From an uncultured Carboxylicivirga sp. (lineage in GTDB: Bacteria > Bacteroidota > Bacteroidia > Bacteroidales > Marinilabiliaceae), in NCBI GenBank assembly GCA_947503525.1, contig CANNEA010000003.1, forward strand, positions 372,001 to 436,000: a DNA stretch of 64,000 nt, given 5' to 3'. The position numbers and the translations under genes are program-made. Below the pieces are notes generated by a model. It searched no databases and was not told where the DNA came from. It was given only the letters and a program-made list of their open reading frames with translations. Every line of letters begins with the position of its first letter. Positions within the stretch are counted from its first letter, which is position 1. Positions 9,401 through 16,654 of the stretch are shown here, one piece after another.

Positions 9401-12368
9401 GGCTACTGTGCGTGATCTAATGGGTGAAACCAGCTATTGCGAAGGTGGTGGTTCAGCAAGCTTGTATATTAATAACCCGGAAACAGATGTGGTTTATGAG
9501 TTAATGCTTGACAGTAATCCGACGGGAGATTTCGGAACTATTTCAGGTGGTCAAATTACTTGGACTGTATCGGCAGAAGGTCAATATACTGTTCGTGCAA
9601 CTAAGAATAATACTAATACAAGCTGTGGTCCTGTATTTATGAATGGCGCCATCGATGTTGTAATGACTGCCTTGCCACAAGACCGAGTATTAACTGTTGT
9701 GGATGGAACAGATTGTGCCAATGGTACGGTTATTACCATCCCTAATACTGAGAACGGTATCAGGTATGTTGTTGTGAGCATGGCAACTGACATGGCTTTA
9801 CCAGGTTATGAAATTATTGGTGATGGTTCAAGTACACTTTCTTTTGCAGAGTTATTTGATGCCGATGGGTATTATAGAGTAGAAGCTTACAATGGAACTT
9901 GTAGCCAGATTATTGATGATACATTTAATAATCCTATTCATGTACAAATTGCAGGAGTTGTTGCTAAACTTACCATTGATTATACACCTTCGGGTCCAAT
10001 ATGTGTTGGTGATGGTGGCTTAACAGTACAAGTTCATAACCCTGAAACCAATGTAGACTACGTATTATATCGTATAGATGGATCAGGTACAGATGTTGAA
10101 GTTGAAAGACTATTGCAACCTCAATCAGGTGATCCAATAGCATTTGCAGCAACCTTTACTGAAGGTGAATACAAAGTAATTGGGTACGAAGATGTAGTTA
10201 ATGATCCTACAGGATGTAGTAATGAAATGTTAAATCGTTTAACGATTGTCTACAATGCCCTACCTAAGTCATATAGATTGACTGGTGCTGATAAATACTG
10301 TTCAAGTGATCCAGCTATTTTATCATTGGATGGTTCAGAACTTGGATATGAGTACACTTTATTACGCAATGATGGAACCGGAAATATTCCTATCGAGACG
10401 CTGTTTGGTACAGGTGAAGTACTTGAATTTGGAGCGATAGCTGTTGATGGTATCTACACAGTGTTTAGTATGTCCCCTGTAGGTTGTACTTCAAGTATGC
10501 GTGATACTGTGACTGTAAGTGCAGCACCTGCTGACATTACTATGCAAGTTGCAACAGCTAATGTATATGAGTATTGTGAGTCGGATGGAAGTACAACAAT
10601 TGTATTGACAGATCAACAAACTGATGTGTTATATCAAGCTATTGATAAGGATGGAGTTGTTGCAGCTGAAATACTTGGAACGACAACTGGTTCAACTTTG
10701 GACTTAGGACCAGTTTCAATGGAAGGTAAGTATGCTATATGGGCCAGTTATAATGGTTTAGGTTGTTTGACATGGATGAACAATACCGATTCTGTTGAAG
10801 TAATTGTTACTCCTGAGCCTGAAAAGAAAACTGTTACAGCTGATGCTTATAGTGTTTGTGGAGCCGATGGTGCTACAATTACTTTAACCGCCAGTCAGGT
10901 GGGCATCGAATATTACATTTATGATGGTGTTCTTGAACGTGACACTTTAATGGGTGATGGATCCGACCTAAATTGGATGGTTTCAGAAGCTGTAAGTGGA
11001 CCTTATTCATATCAGATTATAGCAATTGCTAATACAACATGTAATTCGGTAATGGGTACCATTGATATTACTTTTAAAGATGGACCTACTCCATATACAA
11101 TGTTTGCCCAGAATGGTATGACTCAATTTACCGACACTATTAGGTATTGTGCCGATGGTGATGGAATTGAAATAGGTGTTAATAGCACACAATCAGGTAT
11201 TGGATATATTCTGCATAAAGACTTTACCGAAGAAGTAGGATTCTTTAGTGGAGATGGCAGCAACAGAATATTCTCAGGTTACTTTAAAGGTGCAGTAAAT
11301 GATACCGTGGCTTATTCAGTAAGAGCAGTTAATTTCAACACGGGATGTGCGGTTGAGTGGTCTGATACAATACAGGTTATTGAAGATGCTTTACCTGAAG
11401 AGTTTAATGTTGAATTATTAAAGTTAAGCGGTAGCATTGATGATTGTAGTGTTCTTTGTCGAGGTTTAACCGGTGTAGACCAGATTCAGTTAGAGAGTTC
11501 GGTTATAGGATATACTTATTCATTGTTGCACAATGATGTGGCGATTGATCCTGCTGTTGATAGTCTTGGAACAGGTAACTTAATTAATTTTGGTGTTCGT
11601 GCTGATGGTGGTTACTATACTGTTGAAGCTACCACAGGTCAAGGCTGTAAAGCATTGATGAATGGTAAGGTGCAATTGTATCAGGATCCTCTGGTTGCCA
11701 TTGATGACGTATTAAGTATTAGATACGGAACAAGTGAAGGAGATACTTCTGTTTGGGTGAATGATATTCATGACATGAGTTTGGATAGTATTGCTGAGCC
11801 TAATAAGAATATATATTTTGAATTAGTGGATCCAACTAAACCAAATGAAAGAGAGATTGTACAGTTAAGTACGACGGTTGGAAATCAGGTGGAGATCTAT
11901 CCTGATGGTAAATTAATTTTTACCAAGAAACCAAGTTTCTATGGACGTGACTCTGTTGATTACGTGGTGTATAATACTACTTATCCAGAACGTCGTGATA
12001 CAGCTACAGTTTACTTCTTTGTTGGTAATATTCCTGTTGATCCTGAAAATGACTTATTGATTCCTAATGCATTCTCTCCGAATGGGGATGGAATAAATGA
12101 TTACTATGTAATTGATGGTCAATTCAAGAATGAAGTGGCAGAATCCAAGTTGGAAGTATTTAACCGATGGGGAACTGTAATCTTCAGATCAAAAGGCAAA
12201 TATTACGAGGATGATTGGGATGGTAAGTCTAACTCAGGTGATATGGTCTCTTTAGGAGATGATTTGCCAAATGGAACATACTTTTACGTGTTTGGCATTA
12301 AAGTTAATAAAGGAAACGATACGATAGAGACCAAGGAATACAGTGGTTTTATTGAACTGAGACGTTAA
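3405..12368 (+). CDS. Giant repeat adhesin with PKD/Ig-like modules and a type B T9SS sorting domain
   Basis: A 2,987-residue secreted surface protein. An N-terminal signal peptide (hydrophobic core LLMIVVGLAFAGITSIAQ) sends it to the periplasm. The C-terminus from about residue 2885 (IPNAFSPNGDGINDYY ... FNRWGTVIF ... W-DG-K ... LPNGTYFYVF) is a CHU_C/gliding-motility type sorting domain, i.e. a type B type IX secretion signal. Between them are Ig/PKD-like modules, then nine ~85-residue repeats (C-x5-YTTE-x4-NY-W-x3-GG pattern), then about twelve ~100-residue repeats (YC-G ... Y-L ... GxYTV ... GC-x3-MN). Repeat-rich proteins of this kind act in adhesion, gliding or matrix formation (family knowledge). 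It heads an operon with a PorP/SprF-like gene and an OmpA gene. ATGs at 3405 and 3411 are both possible starts. Confidence 0.9.
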   Translation: MFMKNLLRFRLLMIVVGLAFAGITSIAQVKTFEQLSAEEQTERLELYKQVKLNEFKGSPILKGATGTLPDLADSYCSDDAPFDVYIDPGNLDVRTTNIRWIIYTGSAAGGDYEEHPGWVSSVGTAPNNGVRFDPANISDPKYYGIPVVFKYFQNDGFDDVDTDYDYTYIRQVPTVFDFGSDASICAGQPTTLTLQGSEAIMEYFLYRDGVNTTPVPLPGTGNAMTFNVTTAGTYEVRARNSTGVTCESTMNGTPVVTLNPLPQLTTDPDQDICVGQSITLNASSTTPGVTFAWDNGDAGPTTTVTPATTTTYAVTVTNTATGCTETGTITVNVHDLPTVTVAYNAPVCVGGTLTLTATPGGGSGTYLNYAWTKDAVVIPGETASSLSITPAALSDAGQYGVIVTDDNNCGSAEDFVDVTIQVLPVPTINGLTTPSVTEMCSGNTLTLTGGGGAVGAIYEWTLPDASAVVSQVLTINNIPATPILGELYTLKVIEGTCEETLDHVVVVNPTPVVTLTSDQVGDEFCDGVNVTFTAGGANEYAFYKNAISPANEVQARSALNTYQDAGLVNGDVIIVEGFDTSFAPATDCSATANVTVVVNDVTATLSISSPGAVICAGTPITFSASAVKTPTDPGETFNYEFRRIRAAVDTQVQDGASNTYVDNALQDGDQIYVVITEGNSGCDDTSASITITVNPNPVVTLTPSTNPICDGVNVTFTATGGFANYEFFLNTISQVSGASNTYSNATLADGDQLYVTATSAAGCSASSAPPVVMTVNPLANPTLTGDFTPCVNTTETYSTDPGYSNYVWTVTGGSVSGGGNGSDFVDVDWNTTGIQTLTVSYETADGCPPATPTSQSITVNSLPTVTLGGETDVCLNSVETYTTETGMTNYVWIISGGTEQTNDNNGTITVLWNTLGSGSVSVNYDNSNGCGASSPTVSAVTVHDLPVPTISGNTPVCLNTTEQYTTEGGYSNYQWNVVGGTITPTANPHIVDVLWTSTGNQSISVNYEASAGACSAAVPTVFPVFVNDLPVPTITGPAAVCENSSANVYTTEAAMTAYVWTIVGGTIDSGNGTNSVSVTWNTSGPQTISVSYTNGNGCGAAIPSPYAVTVNALPVPSITGAATVCNGTSGIYSTEGSMSNYVWTISAGGTITNGQGTESIDVDWTVNGPQIITVTYTDGNGCDAATPTPTTVTVVDLPTPTITGDAVVCEGHTITYTTEGGGNNYDWQIVGGTITPTAQPHIVDVVWTLGVGREISVNYELAACPAATPAVLPVTVNAIPTVTLTGPTEACLNTTGHVYSTESGQNNYQWTVVGGSITNGLGTDQITVTWDVLGAGSVSVNYDNSSSCSAVNPTLINVTVHPLPVPTISGNANVCNTYREVYTTETGMSAYNWVVVGGVVDIDDNNGRVEVLWYTTGAQSISVSYANGNSCDPASPTLLNVTVLDTPAPTISGDAVVCNDNVTTYNTEAGHTNYVWTISGGSIIAGDATEAITVLWDTPGAQQISVNYELASGCTAEAATVLDVTVNPLSGISLTAAPATSVIAGTEITFTGAGTDVATYDFKVNGVLDAGHDGSDTYRWTPATIADDQSVIRVIATTSNGCKDSTELTISVFEGLIPSDVEPLTQIYCEGDPSAVSIYVLPPVLVGVTYELTRIEDSQSIGTVVVIDASTEVRWTHGVNGVDLTYAGTATYMVESYWAIVPGDRIEMNNRVTVTETALPDDSYSIDPVGTVTGCNAGNGYDITLNGSEAGMVYTLYVDGVTTGTPQVGTGGALNFGTQYLIGTYQIVADNNGCTIPMTGTFTVQTDFTGIPQNVTGNPADGRYCAGGAGVEIMLESSEESLTYIVFWNGTELMDPGSAWTSPADGDSHTFGPYPAAGDYTINVQTMSGCYESMNGVVTVIPETPPMAFNLLAENNIPSYCPGSAGVKLLLENKQAGVRYRLYQDGTEVENILVNTDGGQLLFVGDYLAATYSVTAEIDGISSCSVNMNNDVVVVEDPEATVRDLMGETSYCEGGGSASLYINNPETDVVYELMLDSNPTGDFGTISGGQITWTVSAEGQYTVRATKNNTNTSCGPVFMNGAIDVVMTALPQDRVLTVVDGTDCANGTVITIPNTENGIRYVVVSMATDMALPGYEIIGDGSSTLSFAELFDADGYYRVEAYNGTCSQIIDDTFNNPIHVQIAGVVAKLTIDYTPSGPICVGDGGLTVQVHNPETNVDYVLYRIDGSGTDVEVERLLQPQSGDPIAFAATFTEGEYKVIGYEDVVNDPTGCSNEMLNRLTIVYNALPKSYRLTGADKYCSSDPAILSLDGSELGYEYTLLRNDGTGNIPIETLFGTGEVLEFGAIAVDGIYTVFSMSPVGCTSSMRDTVTVSAAPADITMQVATANVYEYCESDGSTTIVLTDQQTDVLYQAIDKDGVVAAEILGTTTGSTLDLGPVSMEGKYAIWASYNGLGCLTWMNNTDSVEVIVTPEPEKKTVTADAYSVCGADGATITLTASQVGIEYYIYDGVLERDTLMGDGSDLNWMVSEAVSGPYSYQIIAIANTTCNSVMGTIDITFKDGPTPYTMFAQNGMTQFTDTIRYCADGDGIEIGVNSTQSGIGYILHKDFTEEVGFFSGDGSNRIFSGYFKGAVNDTVAYSVRAVNFNTGCAVEWSDTIQVIEDALPEEFNVELLKLSGSIDDCSVLCRGLTGVDQIQLESSVIGYTYSLLHNDVAIDPAVDSLGTGNLINFGVRADGGYYTVEATTGQGCKALMNGKVQLYQDPLVAIDDVLSIRYGTSEGDTSVWVNDIHDMSLDSIAEPNKNIYFELVDPTKPNEREIVQLSTTVGNQVEIYPDGKLIFTKKPSFYGRDSVDYVVYNTTYPERRDTATVYFFVGNIPVDPENDLLIPNAFSPNGDGINDYYVIDGQFKNEVAESKLEVFNRWGTVIFRSKGKYYEDDWDGKSNSGDMVSLGDDLPNGTYFYVFGIKVNKGNDTIETKEYSGFIELRR
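5740..7985 (+). repeat. Nine tandem PKD-like repeat units inside the adhesin gene
   Basis: In translation nine consecutive units of ~80-90 residues share the pattern P-x-T-x-x-G-x4-VC-x6-Y-T-T-E-x4-NY-x-W-x3-GG-x-I ... V-x-W-x3-G ... ISVNY ... GC. The variation between units is high enough that they are old duplications, not recent slippage copies. Borders are approximate. Confidence 0.8.
8270..11690 (+). repeat. About twelve tandem ~100-residue repeats of a second type inside the adhesin gene
   Basis: The units share YC-x-G-x3-G-V-x-I-x-L-x3-E-x-G-x-x-Y-x-L-x3-G, a central GxGxxLxFG strand and a closing GxYTV-x-A-x5-GC-x3-MNGxVTV. The motif differs from the preceding PKD-like array, so the stalk is built from two distinct module types. 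Each unit carries a conserved cysteine pair (YC and GC) that could form disulfides. Borders are approximate. Confidence 0.75.
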
Positions 12369-12513
12369 AAATTCATTCGACGTCATAACAATAAAAGGAA
12401 ATAAAAATAGACTGATGAAACGAACAAGTAAGAATAGTATAATTAAGCAAACACCGGAAGGTGAATGTAAGTACTTGCGAGTTTCATATGACCTTTTAAT
12501 GAAATTTGAACAT

Positions 12514-13440
12514 ATGAAATATATAATCCCCATAGTACTGTTTTTGTTATTGGCTAATTCAGCCAATGGCCAAAGCCAGGCGCAATTCAACCATTATATT
12601 GCAAATCAGGGTATGTTAAATCCGGCATATAATGGAACAAGAGATATCATTAGTGGTCTTTTGGTGCATCGTAGTCAGTGGTTGGGTATTCAAAATGGAC
12701 CAATGACACAAGCTTTAAACGTGCATGGTCCCATTGAGGATACTAACCTCGGTGTTGGATTGGTACTTATGAATGATAATTTAGGATTTAGTAATGCGTT
12801 CGAATTTATGGGGTCTGCTTCCTATAAGTTAATGCTTGATAGACGTGGAAAATTTGTGTCTTTTGGATTACAAATGGGCGTAACAAATAATGTTTACGAT
12901 GGTACTAAAGCCATCACGGCTGATTATGGTGATCCATTATTCTCAGGTAAAGAAACCAACCTGGCTTTTAATTTTGGTCTAGGTGCTTATTTCTATGCTG
13001 AAAAATATTTTGCTGGTTTTTCTATTCCCCGTATGTTCGATCCAATATACAATTTCGATTCCGAGGGATATAAGAATGAAGTGAATTTAAAGAATGTACA
13101 TGCTTATTGGTATGGAGGTTATGTCTTTGATTGGGGAGATATTAAAGTGAAACCTACCGCAATGATACGAACTGTAGTAGGGGCGCCACTGACTTTTGAT
13201 CTTTCTGCAAATGTATTGCTGATGGAGCGTTTGTGGTTAGGAGCATCGTACAGAAGTATTTCTGAGGTAGTTTTTCTATCTGAATATATAATTAACCGTC
13301 AATTTACTGTAAGGTATTCATTCGATTACTCACTGTCGCCGATTGGTACCTTTGGAAAATACGGATCACATGAAATTGGCATCCAGTTCGACTTCTCTTT
13401 TAATAAGCGTCCTGGAATGCGATCAATCAGGTATTTCTAA
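12514..13440 (+). CDS. PorP/SprF family outer-membrane protein
   Basis: Beta-barrel-like protein of the PorP/SprF family, which helps export or anchor type IX substrates carrying type B sorting domains. The family N-terminus is clear: a signal peptide followed by QAQFNHYIANQGMLNPAYNGTRD, and further on HRSQWLGIQNGP and LGVGLVLMNDN. The mature protein alternates aromatic strands as expected for a ~300-residue barrel. The frame is open from an ATG at 12415, but ATG 12514 places the signal peptide (MKYIIPIVLFLLLANSANGQ) at the N-terminus, so I chose it; ATG 12499 is also possible. The gene follows the giant adhesin in the same operon, which suggests it serves that protein. Confidence 0.88.
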   Translation: MKYIIPIVLFLLLANSANGQSQAQFNHYIANQGMLNPAYNGTRDIISGLLVHRSQWLGIQNGPMTQALNVHGPIEDTNLGVGLVLMNDNLGFSNAFEFMGSASYKLMLDRRGKFVSFGLQMGVTNNVYDGTKAITADYGDPLFSGKETNLAFNFGLGAYFYAEKYFAGFSIPRMFDPIYNFDSEGYKNEVNLKNVHAYWYGGYVFDWGDIKVKPTAMIRTVVGAPLTFDLSANVLLMERLWLGASYRSISEVVFLSEYIINRQFTVRYSFDYSLSPIGTFGKYGSHEIGIQFDFSFNKRPGMRSIRYF

Positions 13441-13513
13441 TCTAATCTAATGAGTTATGAAAAATTCACCTGAAGACAGATCTACATTGTTATTGCTTAA
13501 ATCATTTTTAGCT

Positions 13514-15541
13514 ATGATACCTAACTATAAAACATCTTTTTTATTTCTTCTGCTTATTGCCTTCAGTCAATTGGCTATGGCGCAGCGTACAGAATTAAAA
13601 AGGGCTCAGAACTTATACGAGAACCAGGATTATTTTCAATCCTTGGAGTATTTGAATGCTGCAGTAGAAAAAGGAGCTGATGATAAGTCTACAAGATTGT
13701 TGATTGCACGTTGTAATTTCAACCTTAAAGATATACAGACCGCTTTTGATATATACGGTGGGATGGAAAACGATTTAAAGGATGCTGTTGACATTAGAAA
13801 TTATGCCTCTTGTCTACAACAGCAAGGTGGTTTTGATTTGGCCATTGAATGGTATGAAAAAGCCAAGAGAGAAGGTGCCAATCCTTTAGATATGAATGAA
13901 ATGATTAAGGCATGTGAATGGGCTCGTGAAAATATGGCCTATGATCAGTCTGTATTAGTTAACCCGGCCGATTTATTAATTGGTGGACAATCTTTTGGTA
14001 TTCAATTTTATAAAGATGAAGTTGTATATTCAGGTGAAAAAGAAGCTGGATCGAAAAAAATTGATAATACAGGGAAGGGTTTTCTAAATCTTTTCTCATC
14101 AAAGTATATTGATGGACAAATTCAGGAAGGAAGTCAGTCGTTTTCAAAGAATTTAGAATATGATTTCCACGTTGGAGCAACAGCGTTTACCGGAGATTTT
14201 AAGCGCATTTATTATACAAAGGCAGTTAAAGTTAAAGGGGGTAGTCGTATCAAAATATTTACTTCCGAATATAATGGTTCAGAATGGGTCAATGAACGTG
14301 AATTAAGTGTTAATTCGGACGATCATGATATTGGTTACCCTGCTGTATCCCCAGATGATAAATATCTTTATTTTACTTCAAATCAAAGAGGAGGTTTTGG
14401 TGGTCAAGACTTATATAAAGCTCAAATAAAGGGTAATGGAGATTTGGGTAAAGCAGAAAGCCTTGGTCGAGATGTAAATACTTTTGGTAATGAAAAATGG
14501 CCATTTGTAAGTAAAGAAGGTAAATTATATTTTGCTTCTGACGGTCACCTTGGTTTCGGTGGTTTGGATATTTTTGAAGCCGAATTAGTTAATGGAACTT
14601 ATTCCAATGTAACCAATCTTCGTCAGCCTATAAATAGTGGTAAAGATGATTTCGGATATGTGCTCGATCCAAATGATGGTTCAAGAGGATTCCTTTCATC
14701 CAATCGTATTGGTTCGGGTAGTAGTGATGGTATCTTTTTCGTAAGGCCTTCATCTGATGCTGAAGAATCGCAGAATGATGCGCCACCAGTGGTTGATGCT
14801 ATTCCTATATTTGATGAAACTGTTGTTGAAGAAACAGTGGTGCCAGAAGTGGTTACTACACCTCAAATAGATTTGTCAATGTTCCCTGCTGCATTTGCAA
14901 CAAAACTAACATCTACTTTTAAAGGTTCAGCCATTGCTGATGCCGATATTGTAATTAAAGATGCCAATACCGGTGATGTGGTTGCTAGTGGTAAATCAGG
15001 AACTGATGGTAAAGTTAATATTACCATTCCTGATGAATTCAGAAATGAAAATCAGGAATTTGAAATTGTGTTATCAAAAGGTACGGACTATAATTTTAAG
15101 CGAATGATAGTTCATATAATGGAAATTGAGGACATTAAGAATAATGGATTATCTTTAACGCCGATATTTGATGATGCTTCGTACAACGAAATCAGTAAAA
15201 TGGTTATTCCTTACAGAGGAAATCAAGTTACTGAGGAAGGCAAACAAATATTAGATAGATTAGCTGCTTTTCTTCAACAGAATCCAAACGTGGTGGTTAA
15301 ACTGAATGGTCATACCGAAGCGAAAGGTAACAAGTATAAAAATCTTGACATCTCGCAATCAGTTGCTGAAACTGCTGAAAAATACCTTATGATGAAAGGT
15401 GCCAGCGATGAAAATATTATTCCTCGTGGATATGGCGAACGTTATTTGCTTAACAAATGTAAGCGTGGCGTGTATTGTGAAGAGGGTGAGCATATGAACA
15501 ATCGTCGTATTGAAGTGGTTGTTTGGAAGAAACTTAATTAA
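13514..15541 (+). CDS. OmpA-family protein with TPR, PD40 propeller and Cna/CarboxypepD-like domains (PorE-like architecture)
   Basis: Periplasmic or outer-membrane protein of about 675 residues. Domain order: signal peptide ending AMAQ; TPR-like helices (ELKRAQNLYENQDYFQSLEYLNAA ...) to about residue 140; PD40/WD40-like propeller strands with YPAVSPDDKYLYFTSNQRGG and LYFASDGHLGFGGLDIF; a carboxypeptidase-regulatory-like domain (TSTFKGSAIADADIVIKDANTG); and a C-terminal OmpA domain (VVKLNGHTEAKGN ... NNRRIEVVVW) that should bind peptidoglycan. This order matches PorE of the type IX system, but the signal peptide has no lipobox. An upstream in-frame ATG at 13457 would add 19 residues. The third gene of the adhesin operon, it probably links the export or anchoring complex to the cell wall (inference). 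Confidence 0.85.
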   Translation: MIPNYKTSFLFLLLIAFSQLAMAQRTELKRAQNLYENQDYFQSLEYLNAAVEKGADDKSTRLLIARCNFNLKDIQTAFDIYGGMENDLKDAVDIRNYASCLQQQGGFDLAIEWYEKAKREGANPLDMNEMIKACEWARENMAYDQSVLVNPADLLIGGQSFGIQFYKDEVVYSGEKEAGSKKIDNTGKGFLNLFSSKYIDGQIQEGSQSFSKNLEYDFHVGATAFTGDFKRIYYTKAVKVKGGSRIKIFTSEYNGSEWVNERELSVNSDDHDIGYPAVSPDDKYLYFTSNQRGGFGGQDLYKAQIKGNGDLGKAESLGRDVNTFGNEKWPFVSKEGKLYFASDGHLGFGGLDIFEAELVNGTYSNVTNLRQPINSGKDDFGYVLDPNDGSRGFLSSNRIGSGSSDGIFFVRPSSDAEESQNDAPPVVDAIPIFDETVVEETVVPEVVTTPQIDLSMFPAAFATKLTSTFKGSAIADADIVIKDANTGDVVASGKSGTDGKVNITIPDEFRNENQEFEIVLSKGTDYNFKRMIVHIMEIEDIKNNGLSLTPIFDDASYNEISKMVIPYRGNQVTEEGKQILDRLAAFLQQNPNVVVKLNGHTEAKGNKYKNLDISQSVAETAEKYLMMKGASDENIIPRGYGERYLLNKCKRGVYCEEGEHMNNRRIEVVVWKKLN

Positions 15542-15586
15542 GAACTATGATTAATAATAGTCGGATAACGGCTTAAAATCTATAAC

Positions 15587-16222
15587 ATGAAACTCAAATA
15601 TATATTATTAATATCTGCAATTTTAGCCTTCGCTTTTACCGGTGTGGCTGAGGATATTGCCCATTTGAGGACTAGTAAGAAAATAATTAGAATGGATAAG
15701 GCGGTTGCTCCGTATTATGCTATTCAAATCATTGCTTTGAAGAATCCGCCTGGATTAGCCTCGTTTTTTAAAGCTATAGATGTGGCACGCGAATATCCAT
15801 GTAACGATGGGTTTGTTCGATATGCTGTAGGCCAATTTTCGTCCTATGAAGAAGCCAAACAAAATCTTGCCAGTGTTAAAGGACTTGGATATGATCAAGC
15901 CTTTGTTGTGAATACCGCTGATTATGATATGGGTTCGGTAACAAAACAGGCTAAAGTAGTTCAGAGAAGTAGTAAAAAAATCGATCCTTCAAAAACTTAT
16001 ACCGTACAATTAAGTGCATTTCGTTTTCCGGTCTACTTAAGTCATTTCGAAAACCTCGAAGACGTAATGGAATTCAGAATGAAGGATAAGGTTTTTAGAT
16101 ATTGCGTTGGTGAATTTCCCGGAAGCAATGCTAAGGATGAACTTGCTAGAATCAAGGAATTAGGTTATAAAGACGCTTATTTAGTGGAGTTAGATAACTA
16201 TCTTCCATATAAAATTGAATAA
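15587..16222 (+). CDS. Secreted protein with two SPOR-like repeats
   Basis: A 211-residue protein with an N-terminal signal peptide (MKLKYILLISAILAFAFTGVAE). The mature part holds two similar ~75-residue units: YYAIQIIALKNPPGLASFFKAI ... FVRYAVGQFSSYEEAKQNLA-x7-GYDQAFVV and YTVQLSAFRFPVYLSHF ... FRYCVGEFPGSNAKDELA-x5-GYKDAYLVE. This is the fold pattern of SPOR domains (Y-x-V/I-Q-I, then F/Y-R-Y-x-V-G-F, then A-A-L-G-Y-A-V), which bind denuded peptidoglycan glycan strands; here the match is by pattern only. It is the last gene of the adhesin/PorP/OmpA operon, 45 bases after the OmpA stop, and may provide another cell-wall contact for that complex. Confidence 0.7.
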   Translation: MKLKYILLISAILAFAFTGVAEDIAHLRTSKKIIRMDKAVAPYYAIQIIALKNPPGLASFFKAIDVAREYPCNDGFVRYAVGQFSSYEEAKQNLASVKGLGYDQAFVVNTADYDMGSVTKQAKVVQRSSKKIDPSKTYTVQLSAFRFPVYLSHFENLEDVMEFRMKDKVFRYCVGEFPGSNAKDELARIKELGYKDAYLVELDNYLPYKIE

Positions 16223-16228
16223 TTATAG

Positions 16229-16236
16229 TAATTTTG
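16229..16236 (+). promoter_or_regulatory. -7 box of the rnpB promoter
   Basis: TAATTTTG matches the Bacteroidota -7 consensus TAnnTTTG and ends 7 bases before the predicted first nucleotide of RNase P RNA at 16243. No good TTTG box is seen at the expected -33 position. Confidence 0.6.
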
Positions 16237-16242
16237 CATTTG

Positions 16243-16622
16243 TAGCAAGCCGGTCTATCGCTACTGTCGTACGGATGGTAGAGGAAAGTCTGGGCAATAT
16301 AGAGCACCGTGCTTCTGAATAGGAAGAAGGCTGTGAAGCTTTAGTAATGTAACAGAGAATAACCGTCACGATTTATCGGGATAAGGGTGAAAAGGTGAGG
16401 TAAGAGCTCACCAGTACTTGTGGCGACACAGGTAGCTGTATGTCTTACGGATTGCAAGACCATGTACATCATAACTCCTAACGGAACAGAGCTGCTCGTT
16501 TTGTTTTTCTTCGGAAATGTTATGAGGGGTAGGTCGCTCGAGTCAATTGGTGACAATTGGCCAAGATAAATGATGGACATCTGTCTTTGGGCAGATACAG
16601 GACCCGGCTTATAGGCTTGCTA
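16243..16622 (+). ncRNA. rnpB: RNase P RNA (class A)
   Basis: Catalytic RNA of RNase P, which cuts 5' leaders from pre-tRNA. Conserved features visible are GAGGAAAGTCTGGGC (P3-P4 side, CR-I) near 16280, ACAGAGAATAACCG near 16352, a downstream GGTAAGAGCTCACCAG hairpin near 16397, and the closing segment ending in GACCCGGCTTATAGGCTTGC. The two ends pair perfectly: TAGCAAGCC at 16243-16251 with GGCTTGCTA at 16614-16622, giving helix P1. The length of about 380 nt fits the family. A T run right after P1 may terminate transcription. Open frames across this interval are artefacts of the RNA gene. Confidence 0.95.
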
Positions 16623-16654
16623 TTTTTTTCTTTCCAAATAATTTCCTTTCGTTT

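Noticed and set aside
5740-11690. CRISPR-like or recombination hot-spot reading of the repeats
   Set aside because: The repeats are long, in frame, divergent at DNA level and conserved as protein modules, so they are coding repeats.
16341-16580. 79-codon minus-strand frame
   Set aside because: It lies entirely inside the RNase P RNA gene.
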